Below are positions 13,530 to 24,909 of a stretch of DNA of 64,000 nucleotides, piece by piece (position 1 is the stretch's first letter; the number at the start of each line of letters is the position of its first letter). The position numbers and the translations under genes were made by a program. The notes beneath the pieces were generated by a model that saw only the letters and a program-made list of their open reading frames with translations, did not search any database and was not told the DNA's origin. This DNA comes from Scleropages formosus (taxonomy: Eukaryota > Chordata > Actinopteri > Osteoglossiformes > Osteoglossidae): contig NC_041821.1 in assembly GCF_900964775.1 (NCBI RefSeq), positions 10,117,394 through 10,181,393 on the forward strand, given 5' to 3'.

Positions 13530-16500
13530 TATCTCCAGCCCTAACCCCTAGAGCCTCCCAGGTGAACTTCTGGCTGCTGTGCCAAGGCCACCGGCGCCGG
13601 CCCGCACTAAAGCCTGAATCCCTTCGCCGCGGCTCCAGCAACTTGCCCTAGGCCCGAACCCCTATACCCTAGCTCCGGCCTTAACCCCTACCTACTAGCC
13701 ATAGGCCAGGCTCGGCCCCGACCCTATCTCCATGCCCTAACCCTAGGCTCCCAGCTGCACCTCTGGCTGCTTGTGCAAGCCCCCAGCGCCGGGCCCGCAA
13801 TAAGCTGCAAACCCTTAGCCGGGCTCCAGCACTTGCCATAGCCCGAACCCTAACCCTCGCTCCGGCCAAACCCTACCTCCAGCCATAGGCCAGGCTCGGG
13901 CCCCGTACCCCTATCTCAAGCCACTAACCCGAGCTCCCAGCTGAACTCTGGCTGCTGTGCAAGCCACAGCGCCGGCCCCGCAAAAAGATTGAAACCCTTA
14001 GCCGGGCTCCAGCACTTGCCCTAGCCCGAACCCTAACCCTAGCCCCGGCCAAAACCCTACCTCCAGCCATAGGCCAGCTCGGGCCCCGACCCCTATCTCC
14101 AGCCTAACCCTAGCTCCCAGCTGAACTCTGGCTGCTGGGCAAGCCACAGCGCCGGCCCCGCAATAAGCTGAAACCCTTAGCCGGTCTCCAGCACTTGCCC
14201 TAGCCCGAACCCTAACCCTAGCTCCGGCCAAAACCCTACCTCCAGCCATAGCCAGGCTCGGGCCCCCGACCCTATCTCCAGCCCTAACCCTAGCTCCCAG
14301 CTGAACTCTGGCTGCTGTGCAAGCCACAGCGCCGGCCCCGCAATAAGCTGAACCCTTAGCCGGGCTCCAGCACTTGCCCTAGCCGAACCCTAACCCTAGC
14401 TCCGGCCAAAACCCTACCTCCAGCCATAGGCCAGGCTCGGGCCCCGACCCTATCTCCAGCCCTAACCCTAGGTCCCAGCTGAACTCTGGCTGCTGTGCAA
14501 GCCACAGCGCCGGCCCCGCAAAAAGCTGAAACCCTTAGCCGGGCTCCAGCACTTGCCCTAGCCCGAACCCTAACCCTAGCTCCGGCCAAAACCCTACCTC
14601 CAGCCCATAGGCCAGGCTCAGGCCCCGACCCTATCTCCAGCCCTAACCCTAGGTCCCAGCTGAACTCTGGCTGCTGTGCAAGCCACAGCGCCGGCCCCGC
14701 AATAAGCTGAAACCCTTAGCCGGGCTCCAGCACTTGCCCTAGCCCGAACCCTAACCCTAGCTCCGGCCAAAACCCTACCTCCAGCCATAGGCCAGGCTCG
14801 GCCCCGACCCTATCTCCAGCCCTAACCCTAGCTCCCAGCTGAACTCTGGCTGCTGTGCAAGCCACAGCGCCGGCCCCGCAATAAGCTGAAACCCTTAGCC
14901 GGGCTCCAGCACTTGCCCTAGCCCGAACCCTAACCCTAGCTTCCGGCCAAACCCTACCTCCAGCCATAGGCCAGGCTCCGGCCCCGACCCTATCTCCAGC
15001 CCTAACACTAGGTCCCAGCTGAACTCTGGCTGCTGTGCAAGCCACAGCGCCGGCCCCGCAATAAGCTGAAACCCTTAGCCGGGCTCCAGCACTTGCCCTA
15101 GCCCGAACCCTAACCCTAGCTCCGGCCAAAACCCTACCTCCAGCCATAGGCCAGGCTCGGGCCCCGACCCTATCTCCAGCCTAACCCTAGGTCCCAGCTG
15201 AACTCTGGCTGCTGTGCAAGCCACAGCGCCGGCCCCGCAATAAGCTGAAACCCTTAGCCGGGCTCCAGCACTTGCCCTAGCCCGAACCCTAACCCTAGCT
15301 CCGGCCAAAACCCTACCTCCAGCCATAGGCCAGGCTCGGGCCCCGACCCTATCTCCAGCCCTAACCCGAGCTCTCCAGCTGAACTCTGGCTGCTGTGCAA
15401 GCCACAGCGCCGGCCCCGCAATAAGCTGAAACCCTTAGCCGGGCTCCAGCACTTGCCCTAGCCCGAACCCTAACCCTAGCTCCGGCCTAACCCTACCTCC
15501 AGCCATAGGCCAGGCTCGGGCCCCGACCCTATCTCCAGCCCTAACCCGAGCTCCCAGCTGAACTCTGGCTGCTGTGCAAGCCACAGCGCCGGCCCGCAAA
15601 AAGCTGAAACCCTTAGCCGGGCTCCAGCACTTGCCTAGCCCGAACCCTAACCCTAGCTCCGGCAAGAACCCTACCGTCCAGCCATAGGCCAGGCTCCGGC
15701 CCGACCCTATCTCCAGCCCTAACCCTAGGTCCCAGCTAAACTCTGGCTGCTGTGCAAGCCACAGCGCCGGCCCCGCAAATAAGCTGAAACCCTTAGCCGG
15801 GCTCCAGCACTTGCCCTAGCCCGAACCCTAACCCTAGCTCCGGCCAAAACCCTACCTCCAGCCATAGGCCAGGCTCCGGCCCCGACCCCTATCTCCAGCC
15901 CTAACCCGAGCTCCCAGCTGAACTCTGGCTGCTGTGCAAGCCACAGCGCCGGCCCCGCAAAAAGCTGAAACCCTTAGCGGGCTCCAGCACTTGCACTCGC
16001 CCGAACCCTAACCCTAGCTAAGGCCTTAACCCTACCTCCAGCCATAGGCCAAGCTCCGGCCCCGACCCTATCTCCAGCCCTAACCCGAGCTCCCAGCTGA
16101 ACTCTGGCTGCTGTGCAAGCCACAGCGCCGGCCCCCGCAAAGAGCTGAAACCCTTACCCGGGCTCCAGCACTTGCCCTAGCCCGAACCCTAACCCTAGCT
16201 CCGGCCTTAACCCTACCTCCAGCCATAGGCCAGGCTCGGGCCCCGACCCTATCTCCAGCCCTAACCCTAGGTCCCAGCTGAACTCTGGCTGCTGTGCAAG
16301 CCACAGCGCCGGCCCCGCAAAAAGCCGAATCCCTTCGCCGGGCTCCAGCACTTGCCCTCGCCCGAACCCTGACCCTAGCTCCGGCAAGAACCCTCCCTCC
16401 AGCCATAGGCCAGGCTCCGGCCCCGACCCTATCTCCAGCCCTAACCCGAACTCCCAGCTGAACTCTGGCTGCTGTGCAAGCCACAGCGCCGGCCCCGCAA

Positions 16501-19233
16501 AAAGCTGAAACCATTAGCCGGGCTCCAGCACTTGCCCTAGCCCGAGCCCTAACCCTAGCTCCGGCCAAAACCCTACCTCCAGCCATAGGCCAGGCTCGGA
16601 CCCCGACCCTATCTCCAGCCCTAACCCTAGCTCCCAGCTGAACTCTGGCTGCTGTGCAAGCCACAGCGCCGGCCCCGCAAAAAGCTGAAACCCTTAGCCG
16701 GGCTCCAGCACTTGCCCTAGCCCGAACCCTAACCCTAGCTCCGGCCAAACCCTACCTCCAGCCATAGGCCAGGCTCCGGGCCCCGACCCTATCTCCAGCC
16801 CTAACCCTAGCTCCCAGCTGAACTCTGGCTGCTGTGCAAGCCACAGCGCCGGCCCCGCAAAAAGCTGAAACCCTTAGCCGGGCTCCAGCACTTGCCCTAG
16901 CCCGAACCCTAACCCTAGCTCCGGCCAAAACCCTACCTCCAGCCATAGGCCAGGCTCGGCCCCGACCCTATCTCCAGCCCTAACCCTAGCTCCCAGCTGA
17001 ACTCTGGCTGCTGTGCAAGCCACAGCGCCGGCCCCGCAAAAAGCTGAAACCCTTAGCCGGGCTCCAGCACTTGCCCTAGCCCGAACCCTAACCCTAGCTC
17101 CGGCCATAACCCTACCTCCAGCCATAGGCCAGGCTCGGCCCCGACCCTATCTCCAGCCCTAACCCTAGCTCCCAGCTGAACTCTGGCTGCTGTGCAAGCC
17201 ACAGCGCCGGCCCCGCAAAAGCTGAAACCCTTAGCCGGGCTCCAGCACTTGCCCTAGCCCGAACCCTAACCCTAGCTCCGGCCTAAACCCTACCTCCAGC
17301 CATAGGCCAGGCTCGGCCCCGACCCTATCTCCAGCCCTAACCCTAGCTCCCAGCTGAACTCTGGCTGCTGTGCAAGCCACAGCGCCGGCCCCCGCAAAAA
17401 GCTGAAACCCTTAGCCGGGCTCCAGCACTTGCCCTAGCCCGAACCCTAACCCTAGCTCCGGCCATAACCCTACCTCCAGCCATAGGCCAGGCTCCGGCCC
17501 CGACCCTATCTCCAGCCCTAACCCTAGGTCCCAGCTGAACTCTGGCTGCTGTGCAAGCCACAGCGCCGGCCCCCGCAAAAAGCTGAAACCCTTAGCCGGG
17601 CTCCAGCACTTGCCCTAGCCCGAACCCTAACCCCTAGCTCCGGCCAAAACCCCTACCTCCAGCCATAGGCCAGGCTCCGGCCCCCGACCCTTCTCCAGCC
17701 CTAACCCGAGCTCCCAGCTGAACTCTGGCTGCTGTGCAAGCCACAGCGCCGGCCCCCGCAAAAAGCTGAAACCCTTAGCCGGGCTCCAGCACTTGCACTC
17801 GCCCGAACCCTAACCCTAGCTAAGGCCTTAACCCTACCTCCAGCCATAGGCCAAGCTACGGCCCCGACCCTATCTCCAGCCCTAACCCGAGCTCCCAGCT
17901 GAACTCTGGCTGCTGTGCAAGCACAGCGCGGCCCCCGCAAAGAGCTGAAACCCTTACCCGGCTCCAGCACTTGCCCTAGCCCGAACCCTAACCCTAGCTC
18001 CGGCCTAACCCTACCTCCAGCCATAGGCCAGGCTCGGGCCCCGACCCTATCTCCAGCCCTAACCCTAGGTCCCAGCTGAACTCTGGCTGCTGTGCAAGCC
18101 ACAGCGCCGGCCCCCGCAAAAAGCCGAATCCCTTCGCCGGGCTCCAGCACTTGCCCTCGCCCGAACCCTGACCCTAGCTCCGGCAAGAACCCTCCTCCAG
18201 CCATAGGCCAGGCTCCGGCCCCGACCCTATCTCCAGCCCTAACCCGAACTCTGGCTGCTGTGCAAGCCACAGCGCCTGGCCCCCGCAAAAAGCTGAAACA
18301 TTAGCCGGGCTCAGCACTTGCCCTAGCACGCGCCCTAACCCTAAGATCGGCCAAAACCCTACCTCCAGCCATAGGCCAGGCTCCGGCCCCGACCCTATCT
18401 CCAGCCCTACCCTAGGTCCCAGCTGAACTCTGGCTGCTGTGCAAGCCACAGCGCCGGCCCCAGCATAAGCTGAAAACCATTAGCCGGGCTCCAGCACTTG
18501 CCCTAGCCCGAACCCTAACCCTAGCTCCGGCCAAAACCCTACCTCCAGCCATAGGCAAGGGCTCCGGCCCCGACCCTATCTCCAGCCCTAACCCGAGCTC
18601 CCAGCTGAACTCTGGCTGCTGTGCAAGCCACAGCGCCGGCCCCCGCACTAAGCTGAAACCCTTAGCCGGGCTCCAGCACTTGCCCTAGCCCGAACCCTAA
18701 CCCTAGCTCCGGCCTTAACCCTACCTCCAGCCATAGGCCAGGCTCCGGCCCAGACCCTATCTCCAGCCCTAACCTAGGTCCCAGCTGAACTCTGGCTGCT
18801 GTGCAAGCCCACAGCGCCGGCCCCGCAAAAAGCCGAAACCTTAGCCGGGCTCCATCACTTGCCCTCGCCCGAACCCTAACCCTAGCTCCGGCCTTAACCC
18901 TACCTCCAGCCATAGGCCAGGCTCCGGCCCCGACCCTATCTCCAGCCCTAACCCGAGCTCCCAGCTGAACTCTGGCTGCTATGCAAGCCACAGCGCCGGC
19001 CCCGCAACAAGCCGAAACCCTTAGCCGGGCTCCAGCACTTGCCCTCGCCCGAACCCTAACCCTAGCTCCGGCCAAACCCTACCTCCAGCCATAGGCCAGG
19101 CTCCGGCCCCGACCCTATCTCCAGCCCTAACCCTAGGTCCCAGCTGAACTCTGGCTGCTGTGCAAGCCACAGCGCCGGCCCCGCAAAAAGCTGAAACCCT
19201 TAGCCGGGCTCCAGCACTTGCCCTTGCCCGAAC
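13530..19233. repeat. diverged edge of the satellite array
   Basis: From about 13,530 to the array end the 179-bp copies carry many more substitutions and one-base indels than the copies before 11.7 kb. Examples are TTAACCC for AAAACCC, CTCGCCC for CTAGCCC, and many copies of 176-182 bp. Divergence at the border of an array, with a uniform interior, is the usual result of unequal exchange acting mostly in the centre. Confidence 0.8.
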
Positions 19234-20094
19234 CCTAACCCTTGTGTCTCCTTCACCTCAGTTTGAAGATATATACATATTTATATGGCAATATTAGCCT
19301 TCAGTGTTTTTGTTGCGAGGGGTGCGGTGGCGCAGTGGGTTGGATCACAGTCCTGCTCTCTGGTGGGTCTGGGGTTCGAGTCCCACTTGGGGTGCCTTGC
19401 GACGGACTGGCGTCCCGTCCTGGGTGTGTCCCCTCCCCCTCCAGCCTTACGCCCTGAGTTGCCGGGTTAGGCTCCGGTTCCCCGTGACCCCGTATGGGAC
19501 AAGCGGTTCTGAAAATGTGTGTGTGTGTGTGTGTTTTTGTTGCACAACTTTAACATTATTTAGACGTGCACCCTCTAGCATGTCTTCGGAGCGTATCTGT
19601 GAATAACCTAGAAGAAGCTATGGAAATTAACCTCTTGTGGCATCACCTGCATTGATATTGTGTTGAAATAGGACCATGGCTGCTTTTGTTCCTGAGGCAA
19701 TGAGGGGTACCACAGCGGTTATGCCGGTTTCCTGTGTTTTCAGTCTCCGATGAGGGCTTAAAAAAAAGAGAATGCCCATGAGGTCTTCGAAACTCCTAAG
19801 GAGTGCGACATTTAGAAATAGTTAGAGAAGGAAGCATTATCACCCTTAATGATGCAACCTCCTTCTCGTGTTACAGAAAGGAAATGATACAGGAAGTAAG
19901 ACTTGTAAGGGACTCGTGCGTTCAGTAGTACTGACAGAGAGGGAACACTGAGCGAACAGAGTCGATGAAGAACATGCAGATTGTATCACGGAGCAAGGGC
20001 AAGACCACGTGGCTGTAAACACGAGGTCTGAGAAACAGGAGAGGCTGGCAACGACCAGCAGCAATGCCTATCTGCACAGCCATTTGCTTCTGCC
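19234..20094. other. spacer between satellite and tmem156
   Basis: Unique sequence begins directly after the satellite. It holds one full SINE (19,317-19,534) and about 560 bp in front of the tmem156 start codon that must include its promoter and any 5' untranslated region. I see no TATA box or CpG island clear enough to call. Confidence 0.6.
19317..19534 (+). mobile_element. tRNA-derived SINE, family A, full length
   Basis: The head has a Pol III A-box-like stretch (TGGCGCAGTGGGTTGGA) and a B box (GGTTCGAGTCC). The body is rich in CCCCTCCCCCTCCAG, and the 3' end reads GACAAGCGGTTCTGAAAATG followed by (TG)n. The same element recurs in part or whole at 20,500, 47,055, 56,269, 58,049 and 62,579. 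It is non-coding and depends on a LINE for movement. Confidence 0.85.
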
Positions 20095-20182
20095 ATGTCG
20101 ACATCTTCGCTCAACAAGCTTGTGATCGTCATGTTAGTGGTCTTCATCATTTGCCTACCCGAGTTCTTCCCTTCACATCAAG
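20095..20182 (+). CDS. tmem156: tmem156 coding exon 1
   Basis: Starts at the ATG at 20,095 and encodes the signal-like hydrophobic N terminus (29 codons plus one base). It ends at donor CAAG|GTGGGT. The start is chosen because MSTSSLNKL aligns with the human N terminus MTKTALLKL. Confidence 0.85.
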
Positions 20183-20500
20183 GTGGGTTACATGGCCAGA
20201 GAAGCAGTCTGGGCCTTATCAATGACTTCTCTTTTGTTCAGCTAATAATTGTTACAGGGGAACACAAACTACACACTTAATATTGTAGAATTTTGTAAAA
20301 ATTGTCTTATTCTCACTTCACGCTGGAGCTGCAATCCCACAAACATACCAGCGATAGATCTTACTTCTCCGTGTCACTAACTAACCAACACGCATTTGCA
20401 CTCAGATAACATTGTAGTCTGTCCTTCAAGTAAATATGTTCATCATTTAAATTCAAGAAAAACTGTGAAAGGTTTGACAGCCGGGCTCATGAGAGAACCC

Positions 20501-20550
<50 letters not shown>

Positions 20551-23500
20551 GCTGAAACCGTTTGTCCCAAGTGGGGTCACGGCGAACCGGAGCCTAACCC
20601 GACATCACGAGAGAACCTTTCAGTACAATTTTCTTAAAAATGTGTGTTTTTCTTATTTTATTAACATGAGGAGAGGAATTGCTTGTGTTAACAGGACTTC
20701 TTATCTACATTCTAAACAGACACAGGAAATGGCAGGGTTGAGAAGACAGCAGTTTTGTTTGTCGTGTGTGTTCTGAATTCTGTAATAATCCGCTGACTCA
20801 GTTTGATACTTTTAAAATGAATCGATGAGCTAACACTCATAAACATAACACCCAAAATGACTTATTTACTGCTTTTTTTAAGGTAATACATTTATTTTAA
20901 CAAATACACTTGATTTTTTTACAGATCATGGACAATTATAATGTATAAAAGCTATCGATACTTTAAAAAAGAAGTCACTACAACCACAAAGAACTATAGT
21001 TTTACAGCTTTCTCACAAGTTTGCGTTCTCAAGTAAGAAAAACCTAAATAGAATTCTTGTGTCTACTGGGTAAACACATTTAAGAACTGCTTATAAAGTC
21101 TCTATGGCTTTCTTACACACATTCTGGTGCTGTAGTGGGTGTAGGAGCTCAAGACATTTACATTTGCATTTACAATTATTCATTTAGCAGATGCTTTTCT
21201 CCAAAGCAACATCATAGAAATTACAATTTGTGCATTACATTAGCAGAAAGAGACATAGCTCCAGATGTGTGACTTTTAAGTACAGTTAGTTTGTTTCCTT
21301 CACCATATGCATCAACATTCATCACACGTAGCTGCATAAAACTTTACCAGAATATCACCAATTCCTGATCACCTTCCTAGTAATTTTTTTTTTTTGAGAT
21401 ACATATAAACATTTATGTTACATTGCAGGAGCGGCTCTGTAAAGGATTGATCTGAACATGATCATGAACATTTATACCTTACATGAACTTAAGAGATCAT
21501 GGGCGAAGTGAGTCTGGAAGAGATGAGTTTTAAGACCATTTTAAAAGACAAATAAGTTTGGAAACTGAATCCAGTTACAGAATTAGTCAAGGAAAAAAAA
21601 GACTGTTTTTAACACTGAAAATTAAAACCAAATTATTTAAAACCACACAGTGGAATCAACTAAAACACCTTGTACAACACTGCTCCCACCTGGTGATACA
21701 CATCTACTAATGGAAAAGTTTAAGGGCCCTGGGTTTCTCTTGCTCTTCTACCATAAGTGTGGGTTAAATTTTTTAAATTCTTATTTATACGACATTTCTT
21801 CCTTTCTCTGTTAATACTGTAATCATTGCTGGGGACAACTGGTAGCATACTGCTTAGAGCAGCTACCTTTGACCAAAATATTGCAGCTTTGAATCCCAGC
21901 TGTATCCTTGAGCAAGGTACTTGACCTAAATTACTCCAGAAGAAACACTGCACATACTCTTCACATCTTGACAGAACATTAAGCTTACATTTATTCATTT
22001 AGCAGGCACTTTTCTCCAAAGCGACGCACATCTCAGCAAAAATACAATTTGTGCATTACAGTAAGAGAAAGAGATATGGCTGCAGACATGTGACTCTTAA
22101 GTAAACCTAGTTTGTTACCTTCCACTTGATGCACCAATGTTCATCGCTCGAGTACATTAAACTAAATAAGTTTACATAACATAAGTACATTAAACAAAAA
22201 CATAATAGTTTCCCTGAGTTACGAGAATTATGAAAACTAATACTTTAAGACCAAATAAGGTTAATGAAAGCTTGTCAAGTGATTTTTTTTTTGCATTCAT
22301 TTAGAAAAAAAAAAATTACTTTTTTCAAACACAGCCAAGGTGAAAGAGATTTCTCCTGCATCCATTCCCCCCATGCCTGATGAAGAGCCAAGGTGACACA
22401 AGGTGCTTCCCTCCATCCAGGAGGGATGGAGATATAGAGGAGGAACTCTGCACTGGACCAGGAAACGTGACAAACCGTCATGACCCAGGAGTTACCTGGT
22501 TCATATGTGAGACTCACACAGAGCCATCAGCTATCCTTCACAACACCCTGCGGCCAGGTAAGTCTCTTTATTTAAAAAAAAAAAAAAAAAAAAATATTAT
22601 TGAAATAAACTGAAAAGTAAATAAATAAATATTCTTTTCTATCAACATTCAACCCTCATTATCATCATCCTAGTTTGATATTGCTAGGTGAAGAAACATG
22701 TTATGTGCATCATTTACACATCTATACTAGTGAGCTTACCGGTCATAGATTCCAGTGAGGAAAAACTGAAAAAACACTGTACTTCTTCCTAAGGCAAATT
22801 CTGGCTGGATCTTTTATTCAAAAGTGGTGGATTAAAGTTCTGTACAATAGTATCTGTGTAGAGAAGTAGCAAGGGAGTGTGAATTTGAATTCATAAGATA
22901 AATTCATCTTTCATTATGGGGAATTGGGCATTTGAATGAAGGTCTCCAGAGTAAAGTTGAGAAATTCTAAATGCAGTAAAATTGGCAGAGTTAAATCAGT
23001 TTGCAGGGATCAAATAAACTCTCTTAGTTTGATTTTAAGTCTAGTGATTTTACATGTACTAGTAAGAAAACGCGTTACACGCTCAAAGGATTCTCAGCCA
23101 AACACAGATATTTTTGCAGTTTTTTATCATTGACTTGAAAGCTGTCCAGTCTCTCAGAACTATGAGGAAAAAGCAGTCTTTGTCTAAACCCGGGGGGTGT
23201 ATTTTTAAACCATTCCTATGACAGTATGATAAATCAGCTACTTGAAGTCAGCAAGAGCCTCTGCCTCTGAGGAGCAGATCTGTTCTCTCAGCCTTACACA
23301 GCAATGGGCTTTTTCCATAGTTTATTGTTTTAACAGCTATTGAAATGTAAAGAAAATAGCCTGGGAGCTAAAAATGGCTTAGTATGTTTTTGAAACAATA
23401 GCAGTTTGGTAATGTGCCCAAACATCTGCAAAGCCAAGATGAATGAGTCATCATTCAGCATTAATATTTCACATTCCTAAAACTCCTCGTATTTTTATCG

Positions 23501-24909
23501 GTTTTAACGTGCTAGGAGTACTATCTGTCTATGCCTATTCAGCAGTTAGCAAGTGCCTGCCCTGTGCCAAAGTATTACTTCATTTGATCTGACAATCCCT
23601 GGTCTCATGGCACAGTTATGCTTGTTGTGCTTTTATGTGATTGTCCTAGACATAGTTAACCAGGGTATTAATTAAAAACCAAAACTGGAGCAGATATCTA
23701 AATATCCCAATCAATAAATGTCTGATCAATCAAAATCAATAGTTACAGCAAGTTTCTTTTTCCTTTCATGTTCATACTTTCTCCACAGAAGGGAATTCTG
23801 AGCCATCTCTCATAATTCAGTCCGAGGACTTTGAGGGGCACAATATTACATTCACGGGGATTGGGAACCGCAGCCTCTTTCGTGTACCAGAGGAGCACAG
23901 GCTGCTGTTTTCCTGCGATGGAGAGCCCACCCCCAAACCCGGGGGCCTTCCCCAGCCCTCCAATTATAGCTGCTGCATCTTACGCTTACACAGGATGAAC
24001 TCCACCGCACTTAAAACTACACTAGTGTGGGCATCCTCTGTGGGAGGTAGGGTGTTGGCTCGTCCTTTCAGCACTTTCTGAATCACTTTGCTCCTGGGGA
24101 CATCGTTCACTGCATTGATATTACTGGCACTGCCATTGATTTGCTGGGAGGGTCGAGGGGGGGGGGTTCACTCAAAGTTGCATGCATTTTCTTCATTCAT
24201 GTTGTAGACACTGGTCACTGTTCAATCACACAGCTTGGGGAATAATGAAAAATAAATTACATTGCACTTTAAAGTTAAGTCATTTATATTTTCCCACTTG
24301 AATGCTACTCAATATAATTAAAAAAAGTGTTATATTGATGCAATAAATCTTAATTAGTCCAAGTTCTGTATCGATTTTGGCACAACAGCTGATGGTAGTG
24401 ATATTTTCAACTTGCTTTGCTATTCCAGGGGACTATCATAGCCTGACTTATATTAATGAGGTTCTTGAGAGGCACCATCCCCCTTGTTTATGCCCCCTGC
24501 CATGAAGTGCAAGTGCAGGTTCCAACTGCGATCTAAGTTTTGTGGCAGGAAGCACCAGGCAAAAATTGCCCCTTTTTACATTTCGTGAGGTACATTGAGA
24601 GACCCATGGAGACTGGCCTACCTACTTTCCTATCATGTTCGTGGATGCATTATGGCCACTGTTATGATTTTGCCAATTAATCCAGCAGAACATTCAGCAG
24701 CATGCCTTCTACTTATTCCTTCCTTATACTCTCTTTTTTGTTTTCCACCCTGTGCAGTTTTTCCTGAATCACAGTCATCTACCTTATATGTTGTGTTTCC
24801 AGGGTTCTGGTCGTGTTCCTACCGCATGGTATGGCTGTTTCTTGTTCTGATCGTTGTGGTGCTGGTGCTCAATGTGTCACATGGGAAGTCTGAAGAACCG
24901 ATGTTCTAG
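20095..24909 (+). CDS. tmem156: TMEM156-like transmembrane protein (4 coding exons)
   Basis: Poorly characterised single-pass membrane protein. Coding exons are 20,095-20,182, 22,393-22,557, 23,789-24,046 and 24,803-24,909, all joined in phase 1 with GT-AG sites, giving about 205 residues against 296 in human. The N terminus is a hydrophobic signal-like segment (KLVIVMLVVFIICLPEFF) that aligns with human KLFVAIVITFILILPEYF. Exon 2 has the WFICET block (human CLVCES). Exon 3 carries several N-glycosylation sequons (NIT, NRS, NYS, NST) and the NYSC block (human NYTC). Exon 4 encodes SCSYRMVW followed by the membrane helix (human TCSMKITW). A human segment of about 40-50 residues between exons 1 and 2 was not found, so an exon may be missed. 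In the helix frame a stop comes 12 residues after the helix. Further exons may continue the tail in another frame (see 25,948-26,616). Its position next to fam114a1, in opposite orientation, matches human 4p14. Confidence 0.82.
20500..20608 (-). mobile_element. SINE family A, 5'-truncated, with (CA)n end
   Basis: The 3' half of the SINE in reverse orientation, beginning with a (CA)n run (20,500-20,548) where the element's (TG) tail lies. It is flanked by a direct repeat GAGAGAACC at 20,491-20,499 and 20,609-20,617, a target-site duplication showing insertion in this short form. Confidence 0.8.
21154..21480 (+). repeat. dispersed repeat, family C (about 330 bp)
   Basis: Opens with ATTCATTTAGCAGATGCTTT and shares its whole length with 60,829-61,150 and its first half with 21,985-22,195. 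It lies in tmem156 intron 1. No coding capacity is seen; a non-autonomous element is likely. Confidence 0.75.
21841..21960 (+). mobile_element. tRNA-derived SINE, family B, 5' part
   Basis: Degraded copy of the element seen complete at 61,246-61,440. It has a tRNA-like head with a TTTGAATCCCAGCTG B-box region, then CCTTGAGCAAGGTACTTGACC and AATTACTCCAG. The 3' part is missing. Confidence 0.7.
21985..22195 (+). repeat. dispersed repeat, family C, partial
   Basis: Matches the first two thirds of the copy at 21,154-21,480 (ATTTAGCAGGCACTTTTCTC, then AATACAATTTGTGCATTACA). It is truncated, and also lies in tmem156 intron 1. Confidence 0.72.
22393..22557 (+). CDS. tmem156: tmem156 coding exon 2
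   Basis: Open frame with the cysteine block WFICETHTEP and an NVT glycosylation sequon, ending at donor CCAG|GTAAGT in phase 1. The acceptor at 22,391-22,392 is chosen because it gives phase 1; it is not a strong acceptor, so the 5' edge is uncertain. Confidence 0.65.
23789..24046 (+). CDS. tmem156: tmem156 coding exon 3
   Basis: Acceptor CTCCACAG|AA, donor GGGAG|GTAGGG, phase 1 at both ends (258 nt). Encodes the glycosylated extracellular part, with sequons in HNITF, GNRSL, SNYSC and MNSTA. Confidence 0.82.
24803..24909 (+). CDS. tmem156: tmem156 coding exon 4 (transmembrane helix)
   Basis: Acceptor TTTCCAG|GG. Encodes SCSYRMVW and the helix LFLVLIVVVLVL, then a short tail ending in TAG at 24,907-24,909. 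A strong donor (GTGAGT) follows two bases after the stop, at 24,912. That suggests the exon really continues into more coding sequence and that the stop may be due to a frame slip. Confidence 0.78.

Larger units (their letters stand above)
1..19233. repeat. 179-bp GC-rich satellite array with telomere-like words
   Basis: The sequence repeats with a period of 179 bp from base 1 (the same word recurs at 1, 180, 359 and so on) to about 19,233, where it stops in the middle of a monomer. That is about 107 copies. Each monomer carries CCCTAACCCTAG twice on the plus strand, close to the vertebrate telomere repeat (CCCTAA)n. Copies in the first 11.7 kb are nearly identical. They differ mainly by small indels at two places: GCTCCC/GGTCCC/GGCTCCC near the end of the telomere-like word, and CAAAAG/CAAAAAG/CAATAAG at the A-rich junction. 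Copies beyond about 13.5 kb are more diverged. I see no gene in it. Long stop-free frames on the minus strand are a by-product of GC-rich, stop-poor repeat sequence. A subtelomeric or pericentromeric satellite is the likely class. Confidence 0.97.

Noticed and set aside
16-19075. Dozens of long minus-strand open frames (up to 383 codons) rich in Ala, Arg and Gly
   Set aside because: They lie in the 179-bp satellite. The C-rich strand has few stops in complement, and 179 is not a multiple of three, so all frames are visited in turn. No independent sign of coding.
1-19233. CRISPR-like or rDNA-like array
   Set aside because: Copies are contiguous with no unique spacers, and no rRNA sequence is recognisable; it is a eukaryotic satellite.
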